Below the pieces are notes generated by a model. The model was not told the origin of the DNA. It worked only from the letters and a program-made list of their open reading frames with translations, and did no database searches. Both the position numbers and the translations under genes were made by a program. This document shows positions 7,865-15,932 of a stretch of DNA of 64,000 bases, in pieces; the first letter of the stretch is position 1; every line of letters starts with the position of its first letter. The stretch lies in contig NZ_JAUSZJ010000002.1 of assembly GCF_030817475.1 (NCBI RefSeq), forward strand, positions 1,913,501 to 1,977,500, read 5' to 3'. This stretch comes from Streptomyces sp. V2I9. GTDB taxonomy: Bacteria; Actinomycetota; Actinomycetes; Streptomycetales; Streptomycetaceae.

Positions 7865-8935
7865 ATGTCCGTTGCCCCCAGGCGCCGTTCGATCCTCCTG
7901 GCCACCGCCGCCGTGACCGCGGCCGCCACCGCCCCGGCCGTCGCCGCCCCGACCCCGGGCCACCGGCCCCACCGCCCGTCCGGCCCTCTGGTCATCGGCC
8001 ACCGCGGGGCCGCGGGCTGGCGGCCCGAGCACACCGCCGACGCGTACGCCTACGCCGTACGGGCCGGGGCCGACTGGATCGAGCCGGACCTCGTCCCGAC
8101 GAAGGACCACGTCCTGGTCGTCCGCCACGAGAACGAGATCGGCGGGACGACGGACGTCGCCGACCGCCCCGAGTTCGCGGACCGCCGCACCACGAAGACG
8201 GTCGACGGCAAGGCGGTGACGGGCTGGTTCACCGAGGACTTCACGCTGCGCGAGCTGCGGACCCTGCGCACGGTGGAGCGGCTTCCGCTGGTCCGCGACC
8301 GCAACACCGTCTTCGACGGGCGGGGCCGGGTGATGACGTTCCAGGAGGTCGTGGACCTGGCCCGGCGGCTCTCACGGGAGTCCGGGCGGCGGATCGCGGT
8401 GTTCCCCGAGACGAAGCACCCGACGTATTTCCGCTCGATCGGGCTGCCGCTGGAGGAGGAGCTGATCCGGGTGATCCGCCGGAACCGGCTGACCGCCCGC
8501 GACTGCGTCGTCCAGTCCTTCGAGCCCGCGAGCCTGCGCCGGGTGGCCGCCGCCCGGCTCGGCCTCCCCCTGTGGCAGGCGCTGGGCACGAGCGGCGGCC
8601 CGTACGGGCACGGGATCACCTACCGGGAGATGATGACGCCGGCCGGGCTGGGCGAGATCGCCTCGTACGCGGAGTGGATCGGGCCGGACAAGTCCTCGCT
8701 GGTCCCGCCGAGCACCTTGCTGGCGGACGCCCACGCGGCGGGCCTGAAGGTCGGCGCGTACACCTTCCGGGCGGAGAACCAGTACCTCCCGGCCGCGTAC
8801 CGCCGGGGCACCGACCCCCACGCCTTCGGCGACGCGTTCGCGGAGTACGCCTTCCACTACGGGCAGGGCGTGGACGCGGTGGTGACGGACTTCCCGGACA
8901 TCGCGGCGCAGGCCAGGGACGATCTGCGGGGGTAG
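7865..8935 (+). CDS. Secreted glycerophosphodiester phosphodiesterase (GlpQ/GDPD family)
   Basis: This 356-residue enzyme hydrolyses glycerophosphodiesters to glycerol-3-phosphate and an alcohol outside the cytoplasm. The N-terminus PRRRSILLATAAVTAA with an AVAA cleavage site is a signal peptide and resembles a Tat signal. Catalytic features are GHRG (His46-Arg47), E55, the metal pair E73/D75 in WIEPDL, and His88 in VVRHE, in the order expected of GDPDs. The start is set by GAGGAG six bases upstream; an open frame continues further upstream but has no such signal. Such enzymes are often phosphate-regulated in Streptomyces; I see no clear PHO box in the 200 bases upstream. A strong hairpin follows the stop. 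Confidence 0.9.
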   Translation: MSVAPRRRSILLATAAVTAAATAPAVAAPTPGHRPHRPSGPLVIGHRGAAGWRPEHTADAYAYAVRAGADWIEPDLVPTKDHVLVVRHENEIGGTTDVADRPEFADRRTTKTVDGKAVTGWFTEDFTLRELRTLRTVERLPLVRDRNTVFDGRGRVMTFQEVVDLARRLSRESGRRIAVFPETKHPTYFRSIGLPLEEELIRVIRRNRLTARDCVVQSFEPASLRRVAAARLGLPLWQALGTSGGPYGHGITYREMMTPAGLGEIASYAEWIGPDKSSLVPPSTLLADAHAAGLKVGAYTFRAENQYLPAAYRRGTDPHAFGDAFAEYAFHYGQGVDAVVTDFPDIAAQARDDLRG

Positions 8936-8961
8936 GGCCCGGTCCCGAGCGGGACCGGGCC
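8936..8961. terminator. 11-bp GC hairpin between convergent genes
   Basis: GGCCCGGTCCC (8936-8946) and GGGACCGGGCC (8951-8961) form a perfect stem with a GAGC tetraloop directly after the phosphodiesterase stop; it probably serves this gene and perhaps the convergent dps. Confidence 0.75.
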
Positions 8962-9032
8962 GGGGGCACCGCCCGGCCGGCCTCCCAGCCGCGCCCGGGG
9001 CCCGCTGGGCGCTCCTGCCGGGACAGTGCGGC

Positions 9033-9704
9033 TCAGCGGGTGGTGCGGCGGCTCGCCGTGGTCTTCTTGACCGCCTTCTTCGCGGTCTTCTTCGCCGGGG
9101 CGGGCAGCGCCGTCTTCTTGGCGGGGGTCCGCCGGGCGGCGGCCCGCTTCGGGGACGCCGCCTCGGCCGCCGCCTCCTCGGTGCGGGCTCCGGCGGTCGA
9201 CAGCGCGCCGGAGCCGGACTCCAGGTGGGCGCGGACGAACCACTGGAACTGCTCCAGGCCGCGCAGGTGCTCGATGAGCAGGTCCTCGGTGACCGGGTCG
9301 ATCTCGCCGGCCTCCTCGACCGCCCTGCGGTGGTCCTCGATGATCCCGGTGTAGACGAGGTCCAGGGCCCCGAGGTGGGCGATGGCGTCGGCGCGCCCGA
9401 CGCTGTAGTCGTCCCAGGTGCGCTCCCTGACCAGGGCTCCCGGAGTGCCGTCCGGCTCGCCTCCGAGGGCGGAGATGCGCTCGGCGGTGGCGTCCGCCAT
9501 GTCCCGTACGGCGGCGGTCTGCGGGTCGAGCATCTCGTGGACGGCGATGAAGTGCGGGCCGACCACGTTCCAGTGGATGTGCTTGAGGGTGAGCGCGAGG
9601 TCGTTGAGCGCGTGCAGACGCAGGGACAGCAGGTCGATGATCTGCCGCCCCTCGTCGACGCCGAGGCCGGGGACGGTGTAACGGGGGGTGCGTGCGGGGG
9701 ACAT
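9033..9704 (-). CDS. dps: Dps-family DNA-binding ferritin-like protein with histone-like tail
   Basis: This 223-residue protein has a Dps four-helix core (about 15-160) with ferroxidase-type residues His44, His56, Asp60, Asp71 and Glu75 in KHIHWNVVGPHF...HEMLD...DMADATAERI. Dps dodecamers oxidise and store iron and protect DNA. Residues from about 160 on form an unusually long Ala/Lys/Arg/Thr tail with PAKKT-type repeats (PAKKTALPAPAKKTAKKAVKK), like histone H1 and suited to DNA compaction. GAGGAG precedes the ATG. It neighbours transketolase and sodF, consistent with an oxidative-stress context, but is separated from tkt by a GC-rich repeat. Confidence 0.93.
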   Translation of the reverse strand: MSPARTPRYTVPGLGVDEGRQIIDLLSLRLHALNDLALTLKHIHWNVVGPHFIAVHEMLDPQTAAVRDMADATAERISALGGEPDGTPGALVRERTWDDYSVGRADAIAHLGALDLVYTGIIEDHRRAVEEAGEIDPVTEDLLIEHLRGLEQFQWFVRAHLESGSGALSTAGARTEEAAAEAASPKRAAARRTPAKKTALPAPAKKTAKKAVKKTTASRRTTR

Positions 9705-9803
9705 GGGGCTCCTCTGGAGTGCGGTGAAGGACGGTCCTGGTGGTGGCTTCCGTGATGCCGGTGGGTCTTCGGTGCCGGTGGGCCTTCCGAGCGTCCCGGC
9801 CGA

Positions 9804-9908
9804 CCGAGGTCGGAGGTCGGATGGTCAGGGCCGGGGGTCGAGGCCGGGGGCCGGGGGTCAGTGGCCGGAGGCCGGGGGCCGGGGGCCGGAGGCCGGAGGC
9901 CGGGGGTC
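9804..9908. repeat. GC-rich heptamer-like tandem repeat (GGCCGGN)
   Basis: About 100 bases consist of degenerate AGGTCGG / GGGCCGG / AGGCCGG units between the tkt stop and the dps start. Reading frames through it code only for Gly/Arg/Pro repeats, so I do not call a gene. Confidence 0.7.
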
Positions 9909-9910
9909 GC

Positions 9911-12169
9911 TCAGCCGACGTCTCCGGTGCCGCCCTCGGTCGGGGTCGCGCCGGGGCGCTCCCCGCCGGGCCGGACGGGGCCGGACGCCGCGCGCATGCT
10001 CTCCCGTGCGGCTTCGGCGACCGCGGCGGGCGTGATGCCGAACTCCTCGTACAGCCGCTCGTAAGGGGCGGACGCGCCGAAGTGCTCCAGGCTGACCATG
10101 CGGCCCGCGTCCCCCACCACGTCCCGCCAGCCCTGCGCGACGGCGGCTTCGACACTGACCCGCGCCCGGACCTCGGGCGGGAGCACCTCGTCCTGGTACG
10201 CGTACGGCTGCTCCGCGAACCACTCGCGGCAGGGCAGCGAGACCACCCGTGCGTCGTGCCCCTCGGCGGCCAGCAACTCCCGCGCCTCCAGGGCGATGTG
10301 GACCTCCGAGCCGGTGGCGACGAGGATGACGTCGGGCGTCTCCCCCCGGCTGTCGGCGAGGACGTACCCGCCGCGCGCCGCCCCCTCGGCGGAGGCGTAC
10401 GCGCGCTCGCCGCGCTCCAGGACGGGCAGCGGCTGCCGGGTGAGGGCGAGCCCGGCGGGCCGGTCGTGGTGCTCCAGGACGGTGCGCCAGCAGACGGCGG
10501 TCTCGTTCGCGTCGGCGGGCCGTACGACGTCGAGGCCGGGGATCGCGCGGAGGGCGGCCAGTTGCTCGACCGGCTGGTGGGTGGGCCCGTCCTCTCCCAG
10601 GCCGATCGAGTCGTGGGTCCAGACGTAGGTGACCGGCAGCTTCATCAGGGCGGCGAGCCGGACGGCCGGGCGCATGTAGTCGCTGAAGATCAGGAACGTA
10701 CCGCCGTAGGGGCGGGTGAGGCTCTGGAGGGCGATGCCGTTGAGGATCGCGCCCATGGCGTGCTCGCGGATGCCGAAGTGGAGCGTGCGGCCGTACGGGT
10801 TGCCGGGGAACTCCCCGGTCTGCCGGGACTCCGGCACGAAGGACGGCTCGCCGTCCATGGTGGTGTTGTTGCTCCCCGCGAGGTCGGCCGATCCGCCCCA
10901 CAGTTCGGGCAGCACGGGGGCCAGCGCGGTGAGCACGTCGCCGGACGCCTTGCGGGTGGCGATGCCCTTGGGGTCCGGGGCGAAGACGGGCAGGCTGTCG
11001 GTCCAGCCCTCCGGAAGCCGCTGTTCCCGCAGCCGGTCGAGGAGCCGGGCCCGCTCCGGGTGGGCGGAGCGCCACTCCTGATAGCCGGGCTCCCAGGCGC
11101 GGTGGGCCTCGGCACCGCGCTCGCGGACCGCGCGGGCGTGCTCCAGCACGTCGTCCTCGACGGCGAAGTCGGCGTCCGGGTCGAAGCCGAGCAGCTTCTT
11201 GGTGGCGGCTACCTCCTCGTCGCCGAGCGCGGAGCCGTGGGCCTTGCCGGTGTTCTGCTTGGTGGGCGCGGGCCAGCCGATGATCGTGCGCAGCAGGATC
11301 AGGGAGGGCCGGCCGGTCTCGCTCCTGGCGGCATCGACGGCGGCGAGCAGGGCGTCGACGTCCTCGACGTAGTCGCCGGTCCGGGTGAAGTCGACCGTCT
11401 GGACGTGCCAGCCGTACGAGGCGTAGCGGGCGGTGACGTCCTCGCTGAAGGAGATGTCGGTGTCGTCCTCGATGGAGATCTGGTTGGAGTCGTAGAAGAC
11501 GATCAGGTTTCCGAGCTCCTGGTGCCCGGCCAGCGAACTGGCCTCGGCCGTCACGCCTTCCATCAGGTCGCCGTCGGAGGCGACGACGTACACGTGGTGG
11601 TCGAAGGGGCTCGTGCCGGTGGGCGCGTCCGGGTCGAGGAGGCCGCGCTCGCGCCGTCCGGCCATGGCCATGCCCACGGCGGAGGCGAGCCCCTGACCCA
11701 GCGGCCCGGTGGTGATCTCGACGCCTCGGGTGTGGCGGTACTCGGGGTGGCCGGGGGTGGCCGACCCCCACGTGCGCAGCGCCTCCAGGTCCGACAGCTC
11801 CATGCCGTATCCGCTGAGGTAGAGCTGGATGTAGAGCGTGAGGCTGGAGTGGCCGCAGGAGAGGACGAAGCGGTCGCGGCCGATCCACCGGTCGTCGGCC
11901 GGGTCGTGCCGCATCACCTGCTGGAACAGCAGGTACGCCAGCGGGGCCAGGCTCATCGCGGTACCCGGATGACCGTGGCCCGCCTTCTGCACGGCGTCGG
12001 CGGCCAGCACCCGCACGGTGTCCACGGCACGGACGTCGAGCTCCCCCCAGCCCGCCGCTTCCGCACGGGGCGGGGCCAGTCGCGGATCGCGGCCGCGTGC
12101 GCCCGAGCCGTTCCCTCCAGGGCCGCCCGAGGTGTCGTCGGGGCCGTTCGGCGTTTCGGGGGGTGCCAT
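9911..12169 (-). CDS. tkt: Transketolase
   Basis: This 752-residue thiamine-diphosphate enzyme moves two-carbon units between sugar phosphates in the pentose phosphate pathway. Signatures are KAGHGHPGTAMSLAPLAY at the N-terminus, the TPP/Mg motif DGDLMEG...FYDSNQIS, and GIREHAMGAILNGIAL in the pyrimidine-binding domain. The protein is longer than typical transketolases: about 50 disordered residues (PETPNGPDDTSGGPGG) precede the core and about 25 Pro/Gly-rich residues follow it. The start is the ATG at 12169, five bases after AGGAGG; an open frame upstream to 12316 has no such signal. It is monocistronic and divergent from sodF. Streptomyces usually carry another transketolase next to tal/zwf, so this may be a second copy. 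Confidence 0.93.
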   Translation of the reverse strand: MAPPETPNGPDDTSGGPGGNGSGARGRDPRLAPPRAEAAGWGELDVRAVDTVRVLAADAVQKAGHGHPGTAMSLAPLAYLLFQQVMRHDPADDRWIGRDRFVLSCGHSSLTLYIQLYLSGYGMELSDLEALRTWGSATPGHPEYRHTRGVEITTGPLGQGLASAVGMAMAGRRERGLLDPDAPTGTSPFDHHVYVVASDGDLMEGVTAEASSLAGHQELGNLIVFYDSNQISIEDDTDISFSEDVTARYASYGWHVQTVDFTRTGDYVEDVDALLAAVDAARSETGRPSLILLRTIIGWPAPTKQNTGKAHGSALGDEEVAATKKLLGFDPDADFAVEDDVLEHARAVRERGAEAHRAWEPGYQEWRSAHPERARLLDRLREQRLPEGWTDSLPVFAPDPKGIATRKASGDVLTALAPVLPELWGGSADLAGSNNTTMDGEPSFVPESRQTGEFPGNPYGRTLHFGIREHAMGAILNGIALQSLTRPYGGTFLIFSDYMRPAVRLAALMKLPVTYVWTHDSIGLGEDGPTHQPVEQLAALRAIPGLDVVRPADANETAVCWRTVLEHHDRPAGLALTRQPLPVLERGERAYASAEGAARGGYVLADSRGETPDVILVATGSEVHIALEARELLAAEGHDARVVSLPCREWFAEQPYAYQDEVLPPEVRARVSVEAAVAQGWRDVVGDAGRMVSLEHFGASAPYERLYEEFGITPAAVAEAARESMRAASGPVRPGGERPGATPTEGGTGDVG

Positions 12170-12411
12170 CGAGTCCTCCTGGTCAGCGGGGTGTGCGGCT
12201 GCGGGCGGCGCGCACACGGTCCCGGCACCGGCCGCCCGGCTGTTGGGCCGGGTCCCCCGGAACGACAGGACCAAACGTGCGACGGCGTACGCAGCGCGAG
12301 AGAAGGAGCAAATCACCTTTGCGCGACAAAACGCAGGAGAGGAAGGGCAGCGTCGCAGGTCCTAGGCCGAAGGGCTGATCACCTCGGAACACTCCTGCTG
12401 TTAATCTGCTT

Positions 12412-12428
12412 CTGCATATAGGTTGCAA
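12412..12428. promoter_or_regulatory. Nur-box-like site in the sodF promoter region
   Basis: CTGCAT-ATAGG-TTGCAA matches the published Nur box (tTGCaa-N5-ttGCAA) in spacing and in both TGCA cores, 43-59 bases upstream of the sodF start. Nur is the nickel-responsive Fur-family repressor of sodF in Streptomyces. An additional degenerate TTGCAA-N5-ACTTGA overlaps it on the right. Confidence 0.7.
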
Positions 12429-12470
12429 TAACAACTTGACGGCATTCCCAGCAGTCGGAGGGCTCGCACC

Positions 12471-13109
12471 ATGGCCACGTACACGCTCCCGGAACTTCCG
12501 TACGACTACGCGGCGCTCGAACCGGTCATCAACCCGCAGATCATCGAGCTGCACCACGACAAGCACCACGCCGCGTACGTCAAGGGGGCGAACGACACCC
12601 TGGAGCAGCTGGAAGAGGCGCGCGACAAGGAGGCGTGGGGCGCGATCAACGGCCTCCAGAAGAGCCTCGCGTTCCACCTCTCCGGCCACATCCTGCACTC
12701 GATCTACTGGCACAACATGTCCGGCGACGGCGGCGGTGAGCCCCTGGCCGCGGACGGCGTGGGCGACCTCGCCGACGCGATCACCGAATCCTTCGGCTCC
12801 TACGCGGGCTTCAAGTCCCAGCTGACGAAGGCCGCGGCCACCACCCAGGGCTCCGGCTGGGGCGTACTCGCGTACGAGCCCCTGAGCGGCAGGCTGATCG
12901 TCGAGCAGGTCTACGACCACCAGGGCAACGTCGGCCAGGGATCGGTCCCGATCCTGGTCTTCGACGCCTGGGAGCACGCCTTCTACCTGCAGTACAAGAA
13001 CCAGAAGGTGGACTTCATCGAGGCGATGTGGCAGGTCGTCAACTGGCAGGACGTGGCGAAGCGTTACGCCGCCGCCAAGGAGCGCCGGAACGTCCTGCTC
13101 GCCCCCTGA
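12471..13109 (+). CDS. sodF: Iron (Fe/Mn-family) superoxide dismutase
   Basis: This 212-residue cytosolic enzyme converts superoxide to hydrogen peroxide and oxygen. Metal ligands by family alignment are His28 ([11 protein letters not shown]), His76 ([10 protein letters not shown]), Asp165 and His169 ([13 protein letters not shown]). In Streptomyces the Fe-type enzyme is made when nickel is low, reciprocal to the Ni-containing SodN. The Nur-like box upstream supports that here. GGAGG precedes the ATG by about nine bases, and the gene ends at a strong terminator. Confidence 0.96.
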   Translation: MATYTLPELPYDYAALEPVINPQIIELHHDKHHAAYVKGANDTLEQLEEARDKEAWGAINGLQKSLAFHLSGHILHSIYWHNMSGDGGGEPLAADGVGDLADAITESFGSYAGFKSQLTKAAATTQGSGWGVLAYEPLSGRLIVEQVYDHQGNVGQGSVPILVFDAWEHAFYLQYKNQKVDFIEAMWQVVNWQDVAKRYAAAKERRNVLLAP

Positions 13110-13185
13110 GGCGACGCCGCCACCCCCGACGCCCTGCCTCGTGATCGTCTTCTCCACCTTCACCCGGGCAGGCGGATCAACGGAG

Positions 13186-13220
13186 AGCCCCCGCGAGGAC
13201 GTGACTCGCGGGGGCTTTCC
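13186..13220 (+). terminator. Terminator of sodF
   Basis: AGCCCCCGCGA (13186-13196) pairs perfectly with TCGCGGGGGCT (13206-13216), followed by TTT: an 11-bp GC stem with a 9-base loop and a short T tract. Confidence 0.85.
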
Positions 13221-13230
13221 CATGGCGACT

Positions 13231-13258
13231 GTTTAGCTATTTAGCTCATGTGCTAAAC
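13231..13258. promoter_or_regulatory. ArsR-type operator, three TTTAGC half-sites
   Basis: GTTTAGC (13231) and TTTAGC (13240) face GCTAAAC (13252), giving TTTAGC-N6-GCTAAA and an outer GTTTAGC...GCTAAAC pair immediately before the arsR start codon. AT-rich imperfect palindromes at this position are typical of ArsR/SmtB autoregulation. Confidence 0.7.
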
Positions 13259-13265
13259 ATGCATC

Positions 13266-13601
13266 ATGGAATCACCCGCCGACGACGAGGCGAGCGCCTT
13301 CCGCGCGCTCGCCGATCCCACCCGCCGCCAGATCCTGGAGGATCTGCGGGGCGGCGAGCTGGCAGCCGGGGAGATCGCGAGCCGGTTCTCGATCAGCGCA
13401 CCGTCCATCTCGCGCCACCTGGGCGTCCTCAAGGGGGCCGGACTCGTCACCGAGCGCCGGGACGCCAACCGCATCCTCTACTCCCTCGCCGAGGAGCGGC
13501 TCGCCATGTGCGTGGGGCGCTTCCTGAGCGCCGTGTGCCCCGAACAGATCGTGCTCCGCCACACGAAGTGGCGCCCTGCCCCGGAAGGCGAATCCTCGTG
13601 A
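13266..13601 (+). CDS. ArsR/SmtB-family winged-helix repressor
   Basis: This 111-residue protein has one winged helix-turn-helix: RALADPTRRQILEDLRGGELAAGEIASRF followed by the recognition helix SISAPSISRHLGVLKGAGLV and wing RRDANRILYSL. It lacks the paired cysteines or histidines of metal-sensing ArsR proteins (Cys only in SAVCPEQ), so it belongs to the non-metal group that responds to other signals or to partner proteins. A triple half-site lies just before its start, so autorepression is likely. Its TGA overlaps the GTG of the DUF2071 gene, indicating translational coupling. Confidence 0.9.
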   Translation: MESPADDEASAFRALADPTRRQILEDLRGGELAAGEIASRFSISAPSISRHLGVLKGAGLVTERRDANRILYSLAEERLAMCVGRFLSAVCPEQIVLRHTKWRPAPEGESS

Positions 13602-14344
13602 TCGGACCCCGGCTCTCCAGCGTCATCGAACGCCGCCTGCTGGTGAACTACCGCGTGGACCCGTACATCGCGGCGGCCCTGCTGCCCGCACCGCTGCGGC
13701 CCCACCTGGTGCGCGGCCGGGCGGTGGCCGGGATATGCCTGCTCCGGATCGGCGGCGTCCGTCCCGGCTGGGCCCCGGCGGCGACCGGTATGACCAGCGA
13801 GAACGCGGCGCACCGGATCTCGGTGGAGTGGGACGGACCGGACGGCGTCGAGCGCGGCGTGTACATCCCGCGTCGTGACACCGCCTCCCGCCTCAACGCC
13901 TTCGTGGGCGGGCGGCTCTATCCGGGCGAGCACGGCCGCGCGGACTTCACGGTGCGGGAGGACGCCGACGCCGTACGGGTGGCCTTCGCGACGCGGGACG
14001 GCGAGGTGGAGGTGGACGCCACGGTGGAGCCCGCCGACGAACTGCGCGGCAGCGAGCTGTTCACGGACCTGGCGGAGGCGTCGGAGTTCTTCCGCCTGGG
14101 CCACCGGGGCCTCTCCCCCCGCGCCGGGGGCACACACCTGGACGTCCTCGAACTGTCCACGGAGGCCTGGAAGGTGACGGCGGGCCGAACCCGGTCCGTA
14201 CGCTCCACGTTCTTCGAGGACCTGGACCGCTTTCCGCCGGGCAGCGCGGTGCTGGACAGCGCACTGGTGATGCGGGGCGTGCCGGCGGACTGGTCACAGG
14301 GCGAGCCGTTCCGGCTGGGGTGCGAGGCCGGGGTGGCGGCGTAG
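13598..14344 (+). CDS. DUF2071-family protein, coupled to arsR
   Basis: This 248-residue protein resembles the DUF2071/COG3361 family, which has an acetoacetate-decarboxylase-like fold of unknown function. Recognisable segments are RRLLVNYRVDPYIAAALLP near the N-terminus and GVYIPRRDTASRLNAFVGGRLYPGEH in the middle. No signal peptide or membrane helix is present. The GTG at 13598 overlaps the arsR stop by four bases (GTGA). Pairing with an ArsR repressor suggests a small detoxification or stress unit, but the substrate is unknown. Confidence 0.75.
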   Translation: MIGPRLSSVIERRLLVNYRVDPYIAAALLPAPLRPHLVRGRAVAGICLLRIGGVRPGWAPAATGMTSENAAHRISVEWDGPDGVERGVYIPRRDTASRLNAFVGGRLYPGEHGRADFTVREDADAVRVAFATRDGEVEVDATVEPADELRGSELFTDLAEASEFFRLGHRGLSPRAGGTHLDVLELSTEAWKVTAGRTRSVRSTFFEDLDRFPPGSAVLDSALVMRGVPADWSQGEPFRLGCEAGVAA

Positions 14345-14362
14345 CAGGCGGCGTACGGGATG

Positions 14363-15100
14363 CTACGAGGCGGCGGGCTCGGCCGGGTCGGCAGCGCACC
14401 GGGCGGGGAACAGGACGGTGGGCGGGGCGAGTTCGTCCGGATGCGCGCCGTCGATGCGCAGGCAGGCATCGGGGCTGTCCGCGACGAGGGGGTAGAGCAG
14501 GGCGACCTGCGCGGGGAGGGGGGCGGCGCGGCCGAGGCGGTGCGCCTCCGCCGTCCGCGTACCGTCCGGGAAGCGCCCCGCGAGCTCCCCGAACACCGTC
14601 GCACCACCCGCGTCGGCGGCCACCTCGTGCACGTCGAACCGCCAGTGGCGGGCGGCATCGGCGAGGAGCCGTCCGCCCTCGGGCCCGGACGCGGCGAGCA
14701 GGTCGCGCTCGCACCGGAGGTGGTCCGCGAGGGCGCAGCAGATCGTGACGGCCTCGGCGTACGGGGTCGCCACGCGGGTACGCCCGTCGCGGGAGGCGAA
14801 CGCGAGGGCGTCGTCGAGCAGCCCGAGGGCGGTCGCCGCGGCGTGCGGATGGCCGTGCCGCACGATGCCGAGGAGGATCGGCGCGGCGGTGACGGCGGCG
14901 GGGAACGCGGCCCCGCTGTGGTCGTGCAGGAGCCCGCCGCCCGCCAGGAGCGAGCCGGCGTCGGCGGCCCGGACGAGTCCCGTCGCCGTGGCGAGGGCGC
15001 GCAGGCCCGTGGCGGCGCGGCCGGGGTCGTAGAGGCCGGGGTCATCGGCGGGCCCCGGTATACGGCTCCAGTCGACTGCTTCGATCGCGTCCAGTGTCAC
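14363..15100 (-). CDS. Conserved hypothetical helical protein
   Basis: I do not recognise this 245-residue soluble protein. It is almost entirely amphipathic helices with repeated Ala/Leu segments and pairs such as LLHDHSGAAFPAAVTAAPILLGIVRH and LGLLDDALAFASRDG, suggesting a HEAT/ARM-like solenoid. No catalytic motif is visible. It starts at GTG 15100 (VTLDAIEAVDWSRIPGP). It is convergent with the DUF2071 gene and divergent from the acetyltransferase. Immunity-like HEAT proteins have this composition, but that is only a guess. Confidence 0.65.
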   Translation of the reverse strand: MTLDAIEAVDWSRIPGPADDPGLYDPGRAATGLRALATATGLVRAADAGSLLAGGGLLHDHSGAAFPAAVTAAPILLGIVRHGHPHAAATALGLLDDALAFASRDGRTRVATPYAEAVTICCALADHLRCERDLLAASGPEGGRLLADAARHWRFDVHEVAADAGGATVFGELAGRFPDGTRTAEAHRLGRAAPLPAQVALLYPLVADSPDACLRIDGAHPDELAPPTVLFPARCAADPAEPAAS

Positions 15101-15211
15101 CGCCGCATCGTCGCACCTCGGCGACTGCACGGAAATTACCTCCGCCTCACTGTCCCCAGCTGCCACGATGACCACCTCACGCCCCATGACTCCCACTCCG
15201 GAAGTGCTGCC

Positions 15212-15895
15212 ATGACCTCCCCCTCCGCGCCCTTCCCGGCGGACCCCACCGTCCTGCACCCGATGCCCGGCCAGCCGCGCGTGGTGCAACTGAAGCCCCT
15301 GGTCACCTCGGAGTTGGTGGAGGTCGGGGACTACTCGTACTACGACGACCCCGAGCACGCCACGGAGTTCGAGACCCGCAACGTGCTCTACCACTACGGT
15401 CCGGAACGCCTGGTCATCGGCAAGTTCTGCGCGCTCGGCACCGGGGTGCGGTTCATCATGAACGGCGCCAACCACCGGATGGACGGGCCTTCCACATTCC
15501 CGTTCCCGACCCTCGGCGGCTCGTGGGCCGACCACTTCGACCTGCTGACGGGCCTCCCGAACCGGGGTGACACCGTGATCGGCAACGACGTCTGGATCGG
15601 GTACGAAGCGGTGATCATGCCGGGTGTCCGTATCGGGCACGGAGCGATCATCAGCTCCCGGTCCGTGGTGGTCTCGGACGTCCCGGATTTCGGCATCGTC
15701 GGCGGCAACCCGGCCCGCCTGATCCGCACCCGGTACGAGGAGGCGGAGATCGCGCGCCTCCTGGCGGTGGCCTGGTGGGACTGGCCGGCGGAGCACCTGA
15801 CGCGCCATATCCGTACGGTCATGTCGGGCACGGTGGCGGAACTGGAGGCGGCGGCACCGGGGGCGGCAGCACCGGAGGTGGAGCGACAGGCCTGA
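15212..15895 (+). CDS. Hexapeptide-repeat acetyltransferase, Vat/CatB (XAT) family
   Basis: This 227-residue protein has the left-handed beta-helix of xenobiotic acetyltransferases: VIGKFCALGTGVRFIMNGANHRMDG with the catalytic histidine at 88, the loop STFPFPTLGG, then hexapeptide coils VIGNDVWIGYEAVIMPGVRIGHGAIISSRSVV and the family VGGNPARLIRTRY end. Relatives acetylate streptogramin A or chloramphenicol with acetyl-CoA. Chromosomal Streptomyces members may act on cell metabolites instead, so drug resistance is not proven. The C-terminal 15 residues are Ala/Gly-rich. Start by ATG 15212; the Shine-Dalgarno is weak (GGAAG). Confidence 0.85.
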   Translation: MTSPSAPFPADPTVLHPMPGQPRVVQLKPLVTSELVEVGDYSYYDDPEHATEFETRNVLYHYGPERLVIGKFCALGTGVRFIMNGANHRMDGPSTFPFPTLGGSWADHFDLLTGLPNRGDTVIGNDVWIGYEAVIMPGVRIGHGAIISSRSVVVSDVPDFGIVGGNPARLIRTRYEEAEIARLLAVAWWDWPAEHLTRHIRTVMSGTVAELEAAAPGAAAPEVERQA

Positions 15896-15932
15896 GCCCG
15901 CCGCTCCCGGCCCGGTCAGCCCCGGAGCGCCC

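Noticed and set aside
12170-12316. N-terminal extension of transketolase
   Set aside because: AGGAGG lies just before ATG 12169, and the extension contains no family sequence.
14360-15211. Upstream extension of the Vat-like acetyltransferase (511 codons in total)
   Set aside because: The extension is antisense to the hypothetical at 14363-15100 and has no hexapeptide-family sequence; ATG 15212 fits the family length.
15212-15895. Antibiotic-resistance island
   Set aside because: A single Vat-like gene with chromosomal codon use and no mobile-element genes does not support an island.
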